DNA of 64,000 bases from Candidatus Thiodiazotropha sp. 'RUGA' (GTDB taxonomy: Bacteria > Pseudomonadota > Gammaproteobacteria > Chromatiales > Chromatiaceae). The DNA lies in assembly GCA_016842065.1 (NCBI GenBank), contig JAEPDS010000003.1, positions 157,372 to 221,371 on the forward strand, written 5' to 3'. The notes under the pieces were generated by a model. It saw only the letters and a list, made by a program, of their open reading frames with translations, was not told the origin of the DNA and did no database searches. The position numbers were made by a program, and so were the translations under genes. Shown here piece by piece: positions 52,795-63,319 of this stretch. The first letter of the stretch is position 1, and every line of letters begins with the position of its first letter.

Positions 52795-53682
52795 TTACGA
52801 TTTAACCAGTGACTGAAAAAGCGCTTTCACAACATTCACATGAAATGAACCCTGAGTGAGCGCACACATACGTTTACAACAGAGATCTGCAAGCGCCTCA
52901 ATACTCAATACACCGCGCTGTAACCGATAGCTGTTTAACAGCGCCTCTCTGTGTACATCGGTAAGCACTTTATAAACTATCCGTTTGAATAATGCGCTTT
53001 TTAGAAGAAGGCCAATCAGTTGAATACGAACGCCTCCCTTAACCAGGCCACGAGGCCTCATGCTGACATGAGTCGATTCAAGGTTATGACCAATAACAGG
53101 CAGCTCTTCTACCAGTAACCTACTGATTTCATGATAAGTCCTTTTATGTTTTATGTTCGACCCGTCATAGATGGTGCTGCCTGATGGTGTTATTTCCGAT
53201 AAAACCAGCGGCAGGTCATAACAAGAGTGCGCTATCAACCCCAACAGCATTCCATGCAGAGGAGACTGCTTAGCCGCGGAATCAGGCTTCAAAGCCAGAA
53301 TCCACGGATTCGGCGCTTGCTTCTTGTCAGACAACAGGACGCTCTCATAGGCGGAGAAATAGTAGTGGCTGAAATAGCTAGCAATGGTTTCAATCAGCCG
53401 ATCATCGAGCTCCACATAACGTGCATGTTCAGGATGCCCCCTGTCGCGAATCGCTTCAATCAGATATTCACAACGCTTCATGCTCACGATATAGCATGAG
53501 AGAAAATAGGCGTGGCTATCGCCGGCAAGGCAGTGCTGGTTTTCAAGATACTCCAATCGCTGCCTTAACTGGCTCAACGAGAGTGATCTTGCCCATTTGA
53601 AGTTGGATTGAATCGGTTGCGATGAACCTGCACGGTGCCTGTCTTTGACAAGGGAAAGGTCTGGAGCCTCGCAAATATTCAT
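52795..53682 (-). CDS. Conserved protein, possibly DUF5995 family
   Basis: 295 residues, no signal peptide, mostly alpha-helical. Motif-like stretches: YIVSMKRCEYLIEAIRDRG, ARYVELDDRLIETIASYFSHYYFSAYES, and HGMLLGLIAHSCYDLPLVL, with several histidines and acidic residues that could bind metal. It recalls the DUF5995 family, but I am not certain. First gene of the operon leading to the hydrolase, RND exporter and AttH-like lipoprotein; function unknown. Confidence 0.6.
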   Translation of the reverse strand: MNICEAPDLSLVKDRHRAGSSQPIQSNFKWARSLSLSQLRQRLEYLENQHCLAGDSHAYFLSCYIVSMKRCEYLIEAIRDRGHPEHARYVELDDRLIETIASYFSHYYFSAYESVLLSDKKQAPNPWILALKPDSAAKQSPLHGMLLGLIAHSCYDLPLVLSEITPSGSTIYDGSNIKHKRTYHEISRLLVEELPVIGHNLESTHVSMRPRGLVKGGVRIQLIGLLLKSALFKRIVYKVLTDVHREALLNSYRLQRGVLSIEALADLCCKRMCALTQGSFHVNVVKALFQSLVKS

Positions 53683-54093
53683 TGTTATACAACTACTTAT
53701 TTGACTATAAGCGCTACAGCGACATCCATAGGCTCACCGCTTACTACAGGGTAATGCAGACAGAACTTCTGCCGCATTAAGAAGCGAATCACTCCTTGAT
53801 AGACACTACCATCCCAGCAAGTAATTACTGAACAAGTTCAGCCAGATCGACTTGGGCAATTCCATTCTCACCAAGCCGGTCTAGGCTGTCAATCAATTGC
53901 TGAACATTCGACCGGGGTCAGATCTAAACAGCAACATAACCAACTCTAATGCTCAGTTAAGAGAACTCATCACTTAGCAACCGAGCTTATCGGTGAACAG
54001 ACAATTGCAACTCAGCGGGGAAAAGGAATTGGGCTTGAGACGATGGCTGGCTGATGCCCAGATCAGACTTTCGGGATTGGACGATCCAAGAGA
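53683..54093. other. Intergenic region with a possible gene fragment
   Basis: On the minus strand (about 53828-53915) a short open stretch encodes SNVQQLIDSLDRLGENGIAQ followed by VDLAELVQ and a stop; the composition is protein-like, but it has no start and is preceded by a stop, so it looks like the tail of a lost gene. The rest shows nothing I can support. Confidence 0.35.
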
Positions 54094-55218
54094 TCAGAGC
54101 AGAACAAGGTTATCCCGATGAATCAATTCATCTTCATCGACATATCCAAGTATCTCTTCGATCCGACTGCTTGGTTTACCCATCAGACGAGTGGTCTCCT
54201 GGGCATCATAGTTGACCAGACCGCGAGCGACTTCAGTACCCTGTTTATCGAGACAGACGACCACTTCACCGCGGGCAAAATCACCCGTCACACCGCTAAC
54301 GCCAACCGCCAGCAAACTGCTGCCCTGCTCGCGCAACACTCGAACCGCTCCATCATCGATGGTCAGACTGCCCCTGGGTTGCAGTTGACCGGCCAGCCAG
54401 CGTTTTCTGGCTGCCTGGGGTTCCTGTACCGGTACCATCAGGGTACCCACATCATCACCACGATAGATCGCATCGACAACCTGTTTCTGTCTACCCGCCG
54501 CAATCACAGTACCGGTACCCGAGCGGGCCGCCAGCCGCGCTGCCCTCACCTTGGTCACCATACCCCCCAGGCCAAGACCACTGGCGCTGCCGCCGGCGAC
54601 CTGATCGAGCTGGGGATTATCCACGCGAGTTTGTGAGATCAGTTTGGCCTGAGGGTTGAATCGGGGATCCGCATCGAACAAACCCTCCTGGTCTGTCAGC
54701 AACACCAGCAGATCCGCCTCGATGAGATTGGCGACCAGCGCGGCCAGGGTGTCATTGTCACCAAAGCGCAGCTCATCGTTGGTCACTGTGTCGTTCTCAT
54801 TGACCACCGGCACCACACCCAACTCAAGCAAGGTACGCAGGGTACTTCTGGCATTCAGGTATCGTGATCTGTCTTCGAGATCGTCGCGGGTCAGCAGCAC
54901 CTGGGCGGTGTGCAGATCAAACTTCTGAAATCCAGCTTCCCAGGCCTGCACCAATCCCATCTGACCGATCGCAGCCGCAGCCTGCAGCTCATTCAGATTA
55001 TGCGGCCGGGTCTGCCAACCCATACGGCTCATGCCTTCCGCCACCGCACCGGAGGAGACCAGCACCACTTGATGCCCGGTATGCCTCAGGGAGGCGATCT
55101 GTTCAACCCAGGAGCTGAGCAGATCAGCAGACAACCCCCTACCGTCGGCGGTAAGCAGTGCGCTGCCGATCTTAATAACCCAACGCTTGGAGCTGGCGAT
55201 CTTTTCCCGGGAAATCAT
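54094..55218 (-). CDS. proB: Glutamate 5-kinase
   Basis: First step of proline synthesis: ATP-dependent phosphorylation of glutamate. 374 residues, cytoplasmic. Amino-acid-kinase domain ([62 protein letters not shown]) and C-terminal PUA domain (about 280-365). Follows obgE by 75 bp, the usual rplU-rpmA-obgE-proB order. AGGTAGCAA precedes ATG. Confidence 0.97.
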   Translation of the reverse strand: MISREKIASSKRWVIKIGSALLTADGRGLSADLLSSWVEQIASLRHTGHQVVLVSSGAVAEGMSRMGWQTRPHNLNELQAAAAIGQMGLVQAWEAGFQKFDLHTAQVLLTRDDLEDRSRYLNARSTLRTLLELGVVPVVNENDTVTNDELRFGDNDTLAALVANLIEADLLVLLTDQEGLFDADPRFNPQAKLISQTRVDNPQLDQVAGGSASGLGLGGMVTKVRAARLAARSGTGTVIAAGRQKQVVDAIYRGDDVGTLMVPVQEPQAARKRWLAGQLQPRGSLTIDDGAVRVLREQGSSLLAVGVSGVTGDFARGEVVVCLDKQGTEVARGLVNYDAQETTRLMGKPSSRIEEILGYVDEDELIHRDNLVLL

Positions 55219-55293
55219 TTGCTACCTGACATGCTGAATACAATTAGACAACTATCTCATGAGACTTTGAGGCATACCAGAATTCGCTCTGAC

Positions 55294-56430
<1,137 letters not shown>

Positions 56431-56688
56431 TTACTCGGCGACAACGCTCACATATTTGCGGTTACGCGGGCCTTTGACTTCAAACTTGACCGTACCGTCC
56501 GCTTTGGCGAACAGGGTGTGGTCTTTGCCAATGCCTACATTGACGCCATTATGGAACTGGGTGCCACGCTGACGAACGATGATGTTGCCGGCTTTCACAG
56601 CCTGATCACCGTAGATCTTGACACCAAGACGTTTGGATTCCGAATCGCGGCCGTTACGTGTACTACCGCCTGCCTTTTTATGAGCCAT
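56431..56688 (-). CDS. rpmA: 50S ribosomal protein L27
   Basis: 85 residues. [20 protein letters not shown] and [22 protein letters not shown] are diagnostic. Contacts the peptidyl transferase centre through its N-terminus. Ten bases after rplU. Confidence 0.98.
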   Translation of the reverse strand: MAHKKAGGSTRNGRDSESKRLGVKIYGDQAVKAGNIIVRQRGTQFHNGVNVGIGKDHTLFAKADGTVKFEVKGPRNRKYVSVVAE

Positions 56689-56698
56689 CTCTCTCTCC

Positions 56699-57010
56699 TC
56701 AGCCGCTAATGCCAGTGACTTGCAACTCAGTGAACCACTGACGATGCCCCTGACGCTTCATGTGGTGCTTGCGGCGACGAAACTTGATAATTTTCACTTT
56801 CTTGCCACGGCCGTGGGATTTCACGGTTGCCGTAACTTTGCCGCCATCGACATAAGGTGTACCGACCTTGACGTCATCACCATTGGTGATCATCAGAACC
56901 TTGTCCAGTTCGACGGAGGCGCCCTCATCAGCCGTCAACATCTCGACTTTGATGGTATCGCCTTCAGAAACCCGGTACTGTTTGCCGCCGGTTTGAATTA
57001 CCGCATACAT
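56699..57010 (-). CDS. rplU: 50S ribosomal protein L21
   Basis: 103 residues; [18 protein letters not shown] and the basic C-terminal [19 protein letters not shown] are diagnostic. First gene of rplU-rpmA-obgE-proB, behind a strong promoter and a structured leader. Confidence 0.98.
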   Translation of the reverse strand: MYAVIQTGGKQYRVSEGDTIKVEMLTADEGASVELDKVLMITNGDDVKVGTPYVDGGKVTATVKSHGRGKKVKIIKFRRRKHHMKRQGHRQWFTELQVTGISG

Positions 57011-57037
57011 TGCATTAATCCCCGAAATATCCCGTTA

Positions 57038-57060
57038 TCTCCTCGGCCAGACATCTGGCG
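57038..57060 (-). promoter_or_regulatory. Hairpin in the rplU leader
   Basis: Leader sequence CTCGCCAGATGTCTGGCCGAG folds as a stem (CCAGA/TCTGG closed by CTCG/CGAG) 15-35 bases after the predicted transcription start and just before the ribosome binding region. Could serve autoregulation by L21; inference. Confidence 0.4.
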
Positions 57061-57075
57061 AGGTAAAGAGCCGGA

Positions 57076-57104
57076 ATTCTACCCGTACGGACACGGCGGG
57101 TCAA
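57076..57104 (-). promoter_or_regulatory. Promoter of the rplU operon
   Basis: On the minus strand TTGACC (57104-57099), 17-bp spacer, TAGAAT (57081-57076), then CCGGCTC. Near-consensus sigma-70 promoter about 65 bp before the rplU start. The remainder of the 57011-57336 gap shows nothing further. Confidence 0.8.
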
Positions 57105-57336
57105 CCTGCAGTGGAACTGATCTTACAGGCACTCAACAACGGGGTCTATATGAGGCCTATCATCTTACGATCAGCCCCTACGGAAACCTCGATAACTAAC
57201 TGTTTTAAATAGAATAACCCTATTCAATTCACATCACCAGACGGTTTGCCAAACCCACAGGCCAACCCCTAGCCTTCTCCTGAGGTCCCATATAAGCCCT
57301 CAAACAGTATCGCTGCAATAGTGAAATACCGTGCGA

Positions 57337-59796
57337 TTAGCGTTTGAGCTGATTCGATTCACCCTGGTCAAGAATCACAGACAACTCCGGTGCAGGTACC
57401 GGATGACTATAGTAGTAGCCCTGCAAACCATCACACCCATATTGCTGCAGATGGTCCGCCTGCGCCTCCGTCTCCACGCCTTCCGCGATAACCTTGAGCT
57501 TGAGACGCTTTGCCATCTCAATAATCGTCAAGGTGATCTCTTTGACATTTTCATTCTGCTGAAACTCCCGGGTAAAGGATTGATCGATCTTGATTCGATC
57601 CAGCGGAAAGTGCTGAAGATGACTCAACGAGGAGTAACCGGTACCAAAATCATCGATCGCCAGCTTTACACCTTGCTCTTTCAATAGACGCATGGCGTTG
57701 GTCGCTTCAGTCAGGTTCTGCATGACGGCGCTCTCGGTAATCTCCAACTCCAGATAATCAGGCTTCAGCCCACTGTCCACGAGACAACGCCGAACCTCAT
57801 CTACCAGATTACGATCACTGAACTGTAGCGGTGAAAGATTGACTGCCAACTGTATCGGTCCCAGCCCCTGGTTGTTCCACTGCTGAACCTGATGGCAGGC
57901 TGTGCGCAACACCCATAGCCCGATCGTACGTATCAGCCCGGTATGTTCAGCGACTGGAATAAAGGCGCTCGGGTAGACCAGACCGAGTTCAGGGTTATGC
58001 CAACGCAACAGCGCCTCGACACCGAAAATCTCTCCTGTTTCGGTGATTACCTGTGGCTGGTAGTAGACTTCAAACTCGTTACGCTCCAAAGCAAAGATAA
58101 GCGCCCGCTCCAACTGAGATCCCTGTTCAACCTCTTCAGCAATCTGCGGCGAATAGAGACAAACTGATTCAGAACCCTGCATACGCGCCCTGAATACCGC
58201 AATCTTTGCATCACGTAATAACGCTTCACCATCCTCACTCTCATCCGGCCAAATGCTCATACCTATGCAGGGCGCGAGAAACATCGAGGTCTCTTCGAAA
58301 ACGATGGGCTGTTGCATAATCCTGAGCAGATTCTGGGCAACCACATCAGCCGATTCAATATCATTCAAACCCTGCACCAATACCCCAAAGTCATCACCGC
58401 CGAGATGACAGACGATATCGTCACTGCGCACCACATCGCGCAACAGTCGAGCAATCATTTGCAAAAGCTGATTACCGGCTGAGCGGCCGATAATGGTCCC
58501 GGTCGAGTTCAGCCACTTCACATGAATGATAATCAATGCGCTGATGTTCGCTTGTTCCACACCAGCAACCGTCAGTTTGCGCAGATACTCTTCCAGCGCG
58601 TACTGATTGGGCAGACCAGTGACGGCATGATGGGTCGCCTGATCATGCATTCGAACACTCAATTGACGATTGACACTTTTTTCATGCCGATGCAGCCAGA
58701 CTCCCCATAAGGGTATCCCGATCAATAGAGGTACCATTGAAGCGGCAGGCGCAAACCAGATCTGTGTAGCGGAAAGAGTCAAACCGGCGCCAACCGGTAT
58801 ACCGATCACCGCAAGCAGAAATAGAACAACCGAAACAGGAAAGCGGGCAGCTGAGAGTAAAAACGTCACCAAACCCGTAATCACCAGAGTCAGATAGAGA
58901 TGTGCGTCCTGATCCATCTCTTTCAGCAGATTCCCCCCAAGCAAGCCACTCAATACATGTGCATTCAAGCGAACGCCCGGCATCCGCTGGTGATTTTGCG
59001 ACACCGGCGTTGAGATGACATCACCCAAACCTGTCGCCGTTGATCCAACCAACACATAGCGTCCCGCAACCTTGGCTGCCGCTTCATCATCATGCAGGAG
59101 TTGATAGGCGGAGATCGTTTCAATGCCACCCTGGCGTGCATCGTAGGGAATAAGATAGCGCCCGGATCTTAGCCAACTGAAGGACTCCCTGTTGACTGTT
59201 TTGTTATCACGGCTGAGTTGAACTTCATCACCCGCCACATTCGCCATCGCCAAAGTGAAGGTTGGCCAGCGCGCATCATCCATCCCCGCATAGAGATAGA
59301 AACTGCGACAAAGACCATCACTATCGATCTCAAAATCCACATGCCCCAATGCGGCGGCCGACTCCGCCAGCATGGGAAGCGGCAATACCTCACCGATATG
59401 TTTTCCAGGGAGTGGATTTGTCGGTGCAACCGCAAGCACGGTTAGGCCATTGTGGGCAATAGCATCCGCAAAAATCCTGTCTGCCACCGGGTCTGTGGTC
59501 TCCGCTTCGGAAAACAGTACATCGAATCCGACAACACGGGCCTTCAGTTCCGTCAAACGATCCAGCATTTGCGCATGGACTTTTCTCGACCAGGGCCAAC
59601 GCCCCATCGCCTGCAGACTTGAATCATCGATGGCCACGACAACCAGCTCATCGCTAATCCGGTTATCCAGCAGATTGAGGAAATAGTCGTATAGAAGAAA
59701 ATCCAGGCGCTCTATCGCGGCATGTTTGACTAGAACAAAAGAGCAGGCAACCAGAATGGCTGATAGAACAATCTGACTGATTCTGTTCTTAATCAA
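57337..59796 (-). CDS. CHASE2-GGDEF(degenerate)-EAL membrane protein, probable c-di-GMP phosphodiesterase
   Basis: 819 residues. An N-terminal TM, a large periplasmic CHASE2 sensor (about 30-300: VVVAIDDSSLQAMGRWPWSRKVHAQMLDRL), and three TM helices (about 300-365) precede the GGDEF and EAL domains. The GGDEF motif is GGDDF, and the metal/substrate segment normally reading DLDxFKxIND is HVKWLNSTGT, so cyclase activity is very unlikely. The EAL domain is intact (GVEALLRW, ITESAVMQN, DDFGTGYSSLSHL, KIDQSF, AEGVE). It begins 17 bp after the LysM-FecR gene; CHASE2 and FecR-domain proteins are frequent operon partners. Confidence 0.9.
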   Translation of the reverse strand: MIKNRISQIVLSAILVACSFVLVKHAAIERLDFLLYDYFLNLLDNRISDELVVVAIDDSSLQAMGRWPWSRKVHAQMLDRLTELKARVVGFDVLFSEAETTDPVADRIFADAIAHNGLTVLAVAPTNPLPGKHIGEVLPLPMLAESAAALGHVDFEIDSDGLCRSFYLYAGMDDARWPTFTLAMANVAGDEVQLSRDNKTVNRESFSWLRSGRYLIPYDARQGGIETISAYQLLHDDEAAAKVAGRYVLVGSTATGLGDVISTPVSQNHQRMPGVRLNAHVLSGLLGGNLLKEMDQDAHLYLTLVITGLVTFLLSAARFPVSVVLFLLAVIGIPVGAGLTLSATQIWFAPAASMVPLLIGIPLWGVWLHRHEKSVNRQLSVRMHDQATHHAVTGLPNQYALEEYLRKLTVAGVEQANISALIIIHVKWLNSTGTIIGRSAGNQLLQMIARLLRDVVRSDDIVCHLGGDDFGVLVQGLNDIESADVVAQNLLRIMQQPIVFEETSMFLAPCIGMSIWPDESEDGEALLRDAKIAVFRARMQGSESVCLYSPQIAEEVEQGSQLERALIFALERNEFEVYYQPQVITETGEIFGVEALLRWHNPELGLVYPSAFIPVAEHTGLIRTIGLWVLRTACHQVQQWNNQGLGPIQLAVNLSPLQFSDRNLVDEVRRCLVDSGLKPDYLELEITESAVMQNLTEATNAMRLLKEQGVKLAIDDFGTGYSSLSHLQHFPLDRIKIDQSFTREFQQNENVKEITLTIIEMAKRLKLKVIAEGVETEAQADHLQQYGCDGLQGYYYSHPVPAPELSVILDQGESNQLKR

Positions 59797-59813
59797 AAGA
59801 CTGCCTTAATCAA

Positions 59814-61448
59814 CTACAAGAACAGCAAACCCATGATTGTGCTGATCGGTACAATCCAAACACTCTTGCCCAGCAGGGGATCAACCTTCTGTACTGAACT
59901 CCAAGGTCCATGATAGTCATCCTCATCCACGGCACAGACTCTCAAGTATCTAAGCTGGCTATAGATGTGATCGAAAGTTTGCTCATTGGCGCTGATGATC
60001 TGATCAAATTCGAGCTGCTCGAAATCAGCATCATGGGCCAACTGCACATGATAGCGGTAGCCTGGTTTCAACGCTTGCCAGTTACTGACAACATGGGCTT
60101 CTGTGGCCGTAACAACAACGTTCGGGGCCTCGATATCGGCTCTGAGCTGCCATGATCTGATTGCCCCGGATGGACCCACCTCACCATCCTCGGCGATCGC
60201 CGAGACACGCCAAAAGTAGCGTCCAGGCTGGGTGAGTTCAGTTACCACAAATTCGCCTTTGTCATCGGTTTCCTTCTTAAAGACAATCTCTTCAAAGGAG
60301 TGGTCTGCAGCAACCTCCAGCAGATAACCCCTGACATCACTGATCTGTTGCCATTTCAATTCAACGCCAGCAATATCGAGCATCTCACCATCCGCAGGGC
60401 TCAATGCGGATGGCGGCTGAGGATGACGATTCAGCAGCAACGGCTGAACCGCACTGTTCCCTTCAAGTCCCACCTCATCGATACCACGCACTCTGAACCA
60501 GTAGTCCCCGTCTGCAAGATCCGGCAGTTTCACTTGCGGCTCCTGAACCACCGCTTCCCACTGCAGAACATCGAAATCGGCACTCGAACTTATCTCCGCT
60601 CGATAGCTGTTGGCGCCATCCAAAGATTGCCAACTGAGTTGCCACTGCAACGCTCTGAGTGGTGCGGGCAGTTCGTGCAGGTTGGGAGAGGGCAGCAGTT
60701 TTCGAGGTTTCGCAGGCGCTTTACCCAGGGCGACCTGAGTGCCGAATCCTGCTGATACGAGGGTTTCCTGTTCAGCACCACTGACCACCACATCCCCCTC
60801 CAGGACCTCGATACTTGAAGAGTCACCGCTGGGACTGATCGCAGCACGATAGGCTGTCCCTCTGACCGCCGTAATGGCTGAAGGCGTATGGATTTCGAAT
60901 CGGGAGCCGGGACCGGACGTCGGCTTCACTTTGGTCTCCATGCGTCCCTGTCCCAGATGCACTCTGGAGTCCACCATTCCGGTCTCTCCATAGGCGCTGA
61001 GGTGATCAAATCGCATCTCAGTATCGCTATACAGCGTTAAGCTGGAGTTATCCGCAAAGATGACCGAGGCACTGCTGTTCTGCCCGGTATTCAGGGTATC
61101 CCCCAAGTGGATCAAAACACCTGATTGAAGACTGTTTTCAGCTGAACCATCCGCTCGAACGATACGCACCTTGCCCTCAAGCAGGCCGATTCGCGCAGGA
61201 ACCGCATTACTACGAATCCACTTCATTGGCACACGCAACCAGCTACCAGGCTGCAAACGCTTCGGATTTTTAATGTTGTTCAGTTTTCTAAGCTGCTCAA
61301 AGCGCATCACACTATCCAGATGCTTGGCACTGAAATCCCAGAGATTATCCCCCTCTACGACGGTATATACCCAATCAGCGGCCTGCAGAGGCAGGGAGAG
61401 GAATAGAATGAGAATGGTGTTCCTCAGGAAAAAAATTCGCTTTGACAA
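59814..61448 (-). CDS. LysM-FecR domain periplasmic protein with FN3-like repeats
   Basis: 544 residues. Signal peptide; LysM-like domain (YTVVEGDNLWDFSAKHLDS..LQPGSWLRVP, about 28-75), expected to bind peptidoglycan; FecR domain (GDTLNTGQNSSASVIFADNS..TPSAITAVRGTAYRAA, about 110-235); then two or three fibronectin III-like repeats (about 260-520). It ends in a short hydrophobic stretch (VWIVPISTIMGLLFL), possibly a membrane anchor. Probably presents a wall or envelope signal to the CHASE2 protein encoded next. Confidence 0.85.
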   Translation of the reverse strand: MSKRIFFLRNTILILFLSLPLQAADWVYTVVEGDNLWDFSAKHLDSVMRFEQLRKLNNIKNPKRLQPGSWLRVPMKWIRSNAVPARIGLLEGKVRIVRADGSAENSLQSGVLIHLGDTLNTGQNSSASVIFADNSSLTLYSDTEMRFDHLSAYGETGMVDSRVHLGQGRMETKVKPTSGPGSRFEIHTPSAITAVRGTAYRAAISPSGDSSSIEVLEGDVVVSGAEQETLVSAGFGTQVALGKAPAKPRKLLPSPNLHELPAPLRALQWQLSWQSLDGANSYRAEISSSADFDVLQWEAVVQEPQVKLPDLADGDYWFRVRGIDEVGLEGNSAVQPLLLNRHPQPPSALSPADGEMLDIAGVELKWQQISDVRGYLLEVAADHSFEEIVFKKETDDKGEFVVTELTQPGRYFWRVSAIAEDGEVGPSGAIRSWQLRADIEAPNVVVTATEAHVVSNWQALKPGYRYHVQLAHDADFEQLEFDQIISANEQTFDHIYSQLRYLRVCAVDEDDYHGPWSSVQKVDPLLGKSVWIVPISTIMGLLFL

Positions 61449-61772
61449 TGGACTTCCCCTGACGTTATCCCTTTGATGCTGTTATAAGTTTCCAGTCTAA
61501 ATCATGAGAAACAGAGTAACTGTAAAACAAAATTACATTTTTGCTGTAGGCGAATTCCGCAATCAGCAGAAAATCGTCAAACCAACATGAATTCAGCTTA
61601 AAAGTAAAATCGTCAAAAAGATAGCTCAGCAAGCGTTTTGCGCCCAGTCAAACTGGCCGGATTGAACCCGCTCACCTCTCTTCAACAACCGTTAACAGGT
61701 ATAGTCTAATGGCATTGATACCAGCATATCGGCTTGATATGGCGGGTTGATCTGTTTACCCTCCTCAGCCTC

Positions 61773-62771
61773 ATGTATCGCAACATACCCACCAACTTAA
61801 TCACTGGCTTCCTCGGTACTGGCAAGACCACCACTATCCTGCATCTTCTGTCACAGGCACCGGCGGAGCAGCGCTGGGCTGTGCTGGTCAACGAGTTCGG
61901 GCGTATCGGAGTGGATGGTGACCTGATACAGGCTGAGGCGGTTGATCATGCCGAAGTGTTCGTCGAAGAGGTTCCCGGTGGCTGTCTCTGTTGTGTCGGT
62001 AGTGCGGGCATGCAGGTGGGACTGAATCGTCTGATCCAAAGCTCAAAACCTGACCGCATTCTGATCGAACCTACTGGTCTCGGACACCCGGCTCAACTCA
62101 TCGAGCAACTCACCGATCCCGTTTATGGCGACGTGATTGATCTCCGAGCGACCATTGGCCTGGTCGATGCTCGCGTACTGAGCGATTCCCGCTATACCTC
62201 TCACCCTAACTTCCAGGATCAGCTCCATTTGGCTGATGTCCTCGTTGGCAACAAACTGGACTGCTACTCTGAAGCCGACAGAAATGCCTTCTACGATCTG
62301 ATTGAAGCTCAGGGCTCATCCGTAAAGAGTGCCGTCATGGTGGCTCATGGCAGCCTTGAGCAGGCCTATCTTGATGAGCCTAGAGAGGAGCGTATTGCCT
62401 TATTTCCCGAGGTGCATGCGTTCAAAGCCAATAGCCACCATCATCATGGACAAGAACCTTCCTCTGGTGATTGGCATCGCATTGAAGGCTCTGACGACGG
62501 TTTCTATACGGCAGGCTGGAGCTTACCTGGCGATGCCCTAATCGACCCGGCTTGCCTGCGAAAGTTAATGACCATCTCAGGGGTAGTGAGAATGAAAGGT
62601 TTCGTACCCTCATCGCATGGGCAGATGAGAATCAATGCGACCCCAGGGGAGTGGTCCGCAGAGGCTCTAGAGCACCCGCTGAATCCCAGAATCGAGATGA
62701 TCACGACAGATCTGTTGGATTGGCAAGTAATTGAACGTCAGTTGAGGGATTGTCTAGAGAACGCCTGCTAA
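61773..62771 (+). CDS. COG0523 (CobW/ZNG1-type) GTPase, probable zinc metallochaperone
   Basis: About 332 residues from ATG 61773 (an upstream TTG frame to 61734 is not supported). P-loop GFLGTGKTT; metal motif GGCLCC (CxCC); NKLD; a His-rich loop SHHHHGQE (about residue 223); C-terminal CobW_C domain. COG0523 proteins insert metals (zinc, cobalt) into client enzymes, and several are induced by zinc starvation through Zur. Here the neighbour is a Zur-type box and a DksA2-like gene, supporting the zinc branch. No convincing Zur box was found directly upstream of this gene. Confidence 0.85.
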   Translation: MYRNIPTNLITGFLGTGKTTTILHLLSQAPAEQRWAVLVNEFGRIGVDGDLIQAEAVDHAEVFVEEVPGGCLCCVGSAGMQVGLNRLIQSSKPDRILIEPTGLGHPAQLIEQLTDPVYGDVIDLRATIGLVDARVLSDSRYTSHPNFQDQLHLADVLVGNKLDCYSEADRNAFYDLIEAQGSSVKSAVMVAHGSLEQAYLDEPREERIALFPEVHAFKANSHHHHGQEPSSGDWHRIEGSDDGFYTAGWSLPGDALIDPACLRKLMTISGVVRMKGFVPSSHGQMRINATPGEWSAEALEHPLNPRIEMITTDLLDWQVIERQLRDCLENAC

Positions 62772-62787
62772 AGACTAGGGCCATTAG

Positions 62788-62807
62788 GGGCGAGATGCAT
62801 CTTGCCC
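62788..62807. other. Palindromic hairpin after the COG0523 gene
   Basis: GGGCGAGATGCATCTTGCCC, a nearly perfect 20-bp inverted repeat 17 bp after the stop codon. No T-run; may stabilise or weakly terminate the transcript. Confidence 0.5.
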
Positions 62808-62950
62808 TGAACAGTGACAGATCAACTGAAGCCGCCAATATCATGCTGAAGGAGTAGTCACGAGCACAGGGAACGGATCACTCAAGTTAGTTTCACCTAC
62901 GCCTAAAGCCACCCTTGTAGCAAACAACCACAAAAAAGACGCCCTATATT

Positions 62951-62969
62951 TATGTTATAATATAACATA
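62951..62969 (+). promoter_or_regulatory. Zur box overlapping an extended -10 promoter
   Basis: TATGTTATAATATAACATA is a perfect 19-bp palindrome matching the gammaproteobacterial Zur consensus core GTTATAATATAAC. It contains TGTTATAAT, an extended -10 element, so zinc-loaded Zur would directly block RNA polymerase. Directed toward the dksA2-like gene. Confidence 0.85.
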
Positions 62970-63234
62970 ACATTATCAATCATGGATTACTCGCTTGTCA
63001 TGCATCGAATTGCAACCAATTCTGAATTGGCCTCTAAGCAACCATGCGGGCTGACACAAATGCATCGAGGTTAAATGCAGTCAGGTGAGGATGCCCGAGT
63101 TTGTTAAAGCACACACTATCATTCTCGCTGACCTCCAGCATGAGGAATCATGATGTTTCGCAAGCTTGTATGGTGAAGCCTGGCGCGAACAGGTTCTGGC
63201 ATGGTTTCAACGTACAGCGGCAGAGGTATGAATA
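62970..63234 (+). other. Leader region with short, probably decayed frames
   Basis: A 30-codon frame starts 12 bp after the Zur box (ATG 62982) without a Shine-Dalgarno. A second open stretch ending at 63230 encodes YGEAWREQVLAWFQRTAAEV before its stop, protein-like but headless. Possibly remnants of a zinc-starvation gene lost between the Zur box and dksA2. Confidence 0.35.
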
Positions 63235-63318
63235 ATGAGTTTTATCTCTCCTCATCGCGATACGGCTACAGCGTCCACATCCGCTGCGGTCTCAGAGTTC
63301 AACACAGCGATACAGTGA
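63235..63318 (+). CDS. 27-codon upstream ORF coupled to dksA2
   Basis: ATG 63235 is preceded by AGAGGT at eight bases. The peptide has 27 residues, Ser/Thr/Ala-rich (MSFISPHRDTATAS...). Its TGA ends one base before the dksA2 ATG. The dksA2 start itself has no Shine-Dalgarno, so translation through this ORF probably delivers ribosomes to dksA2. Confidence 0.45.
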   Translation: MSFISPHRDTATASTSAAVSEFNTAIQ

Positions 63319-63319
63319 T

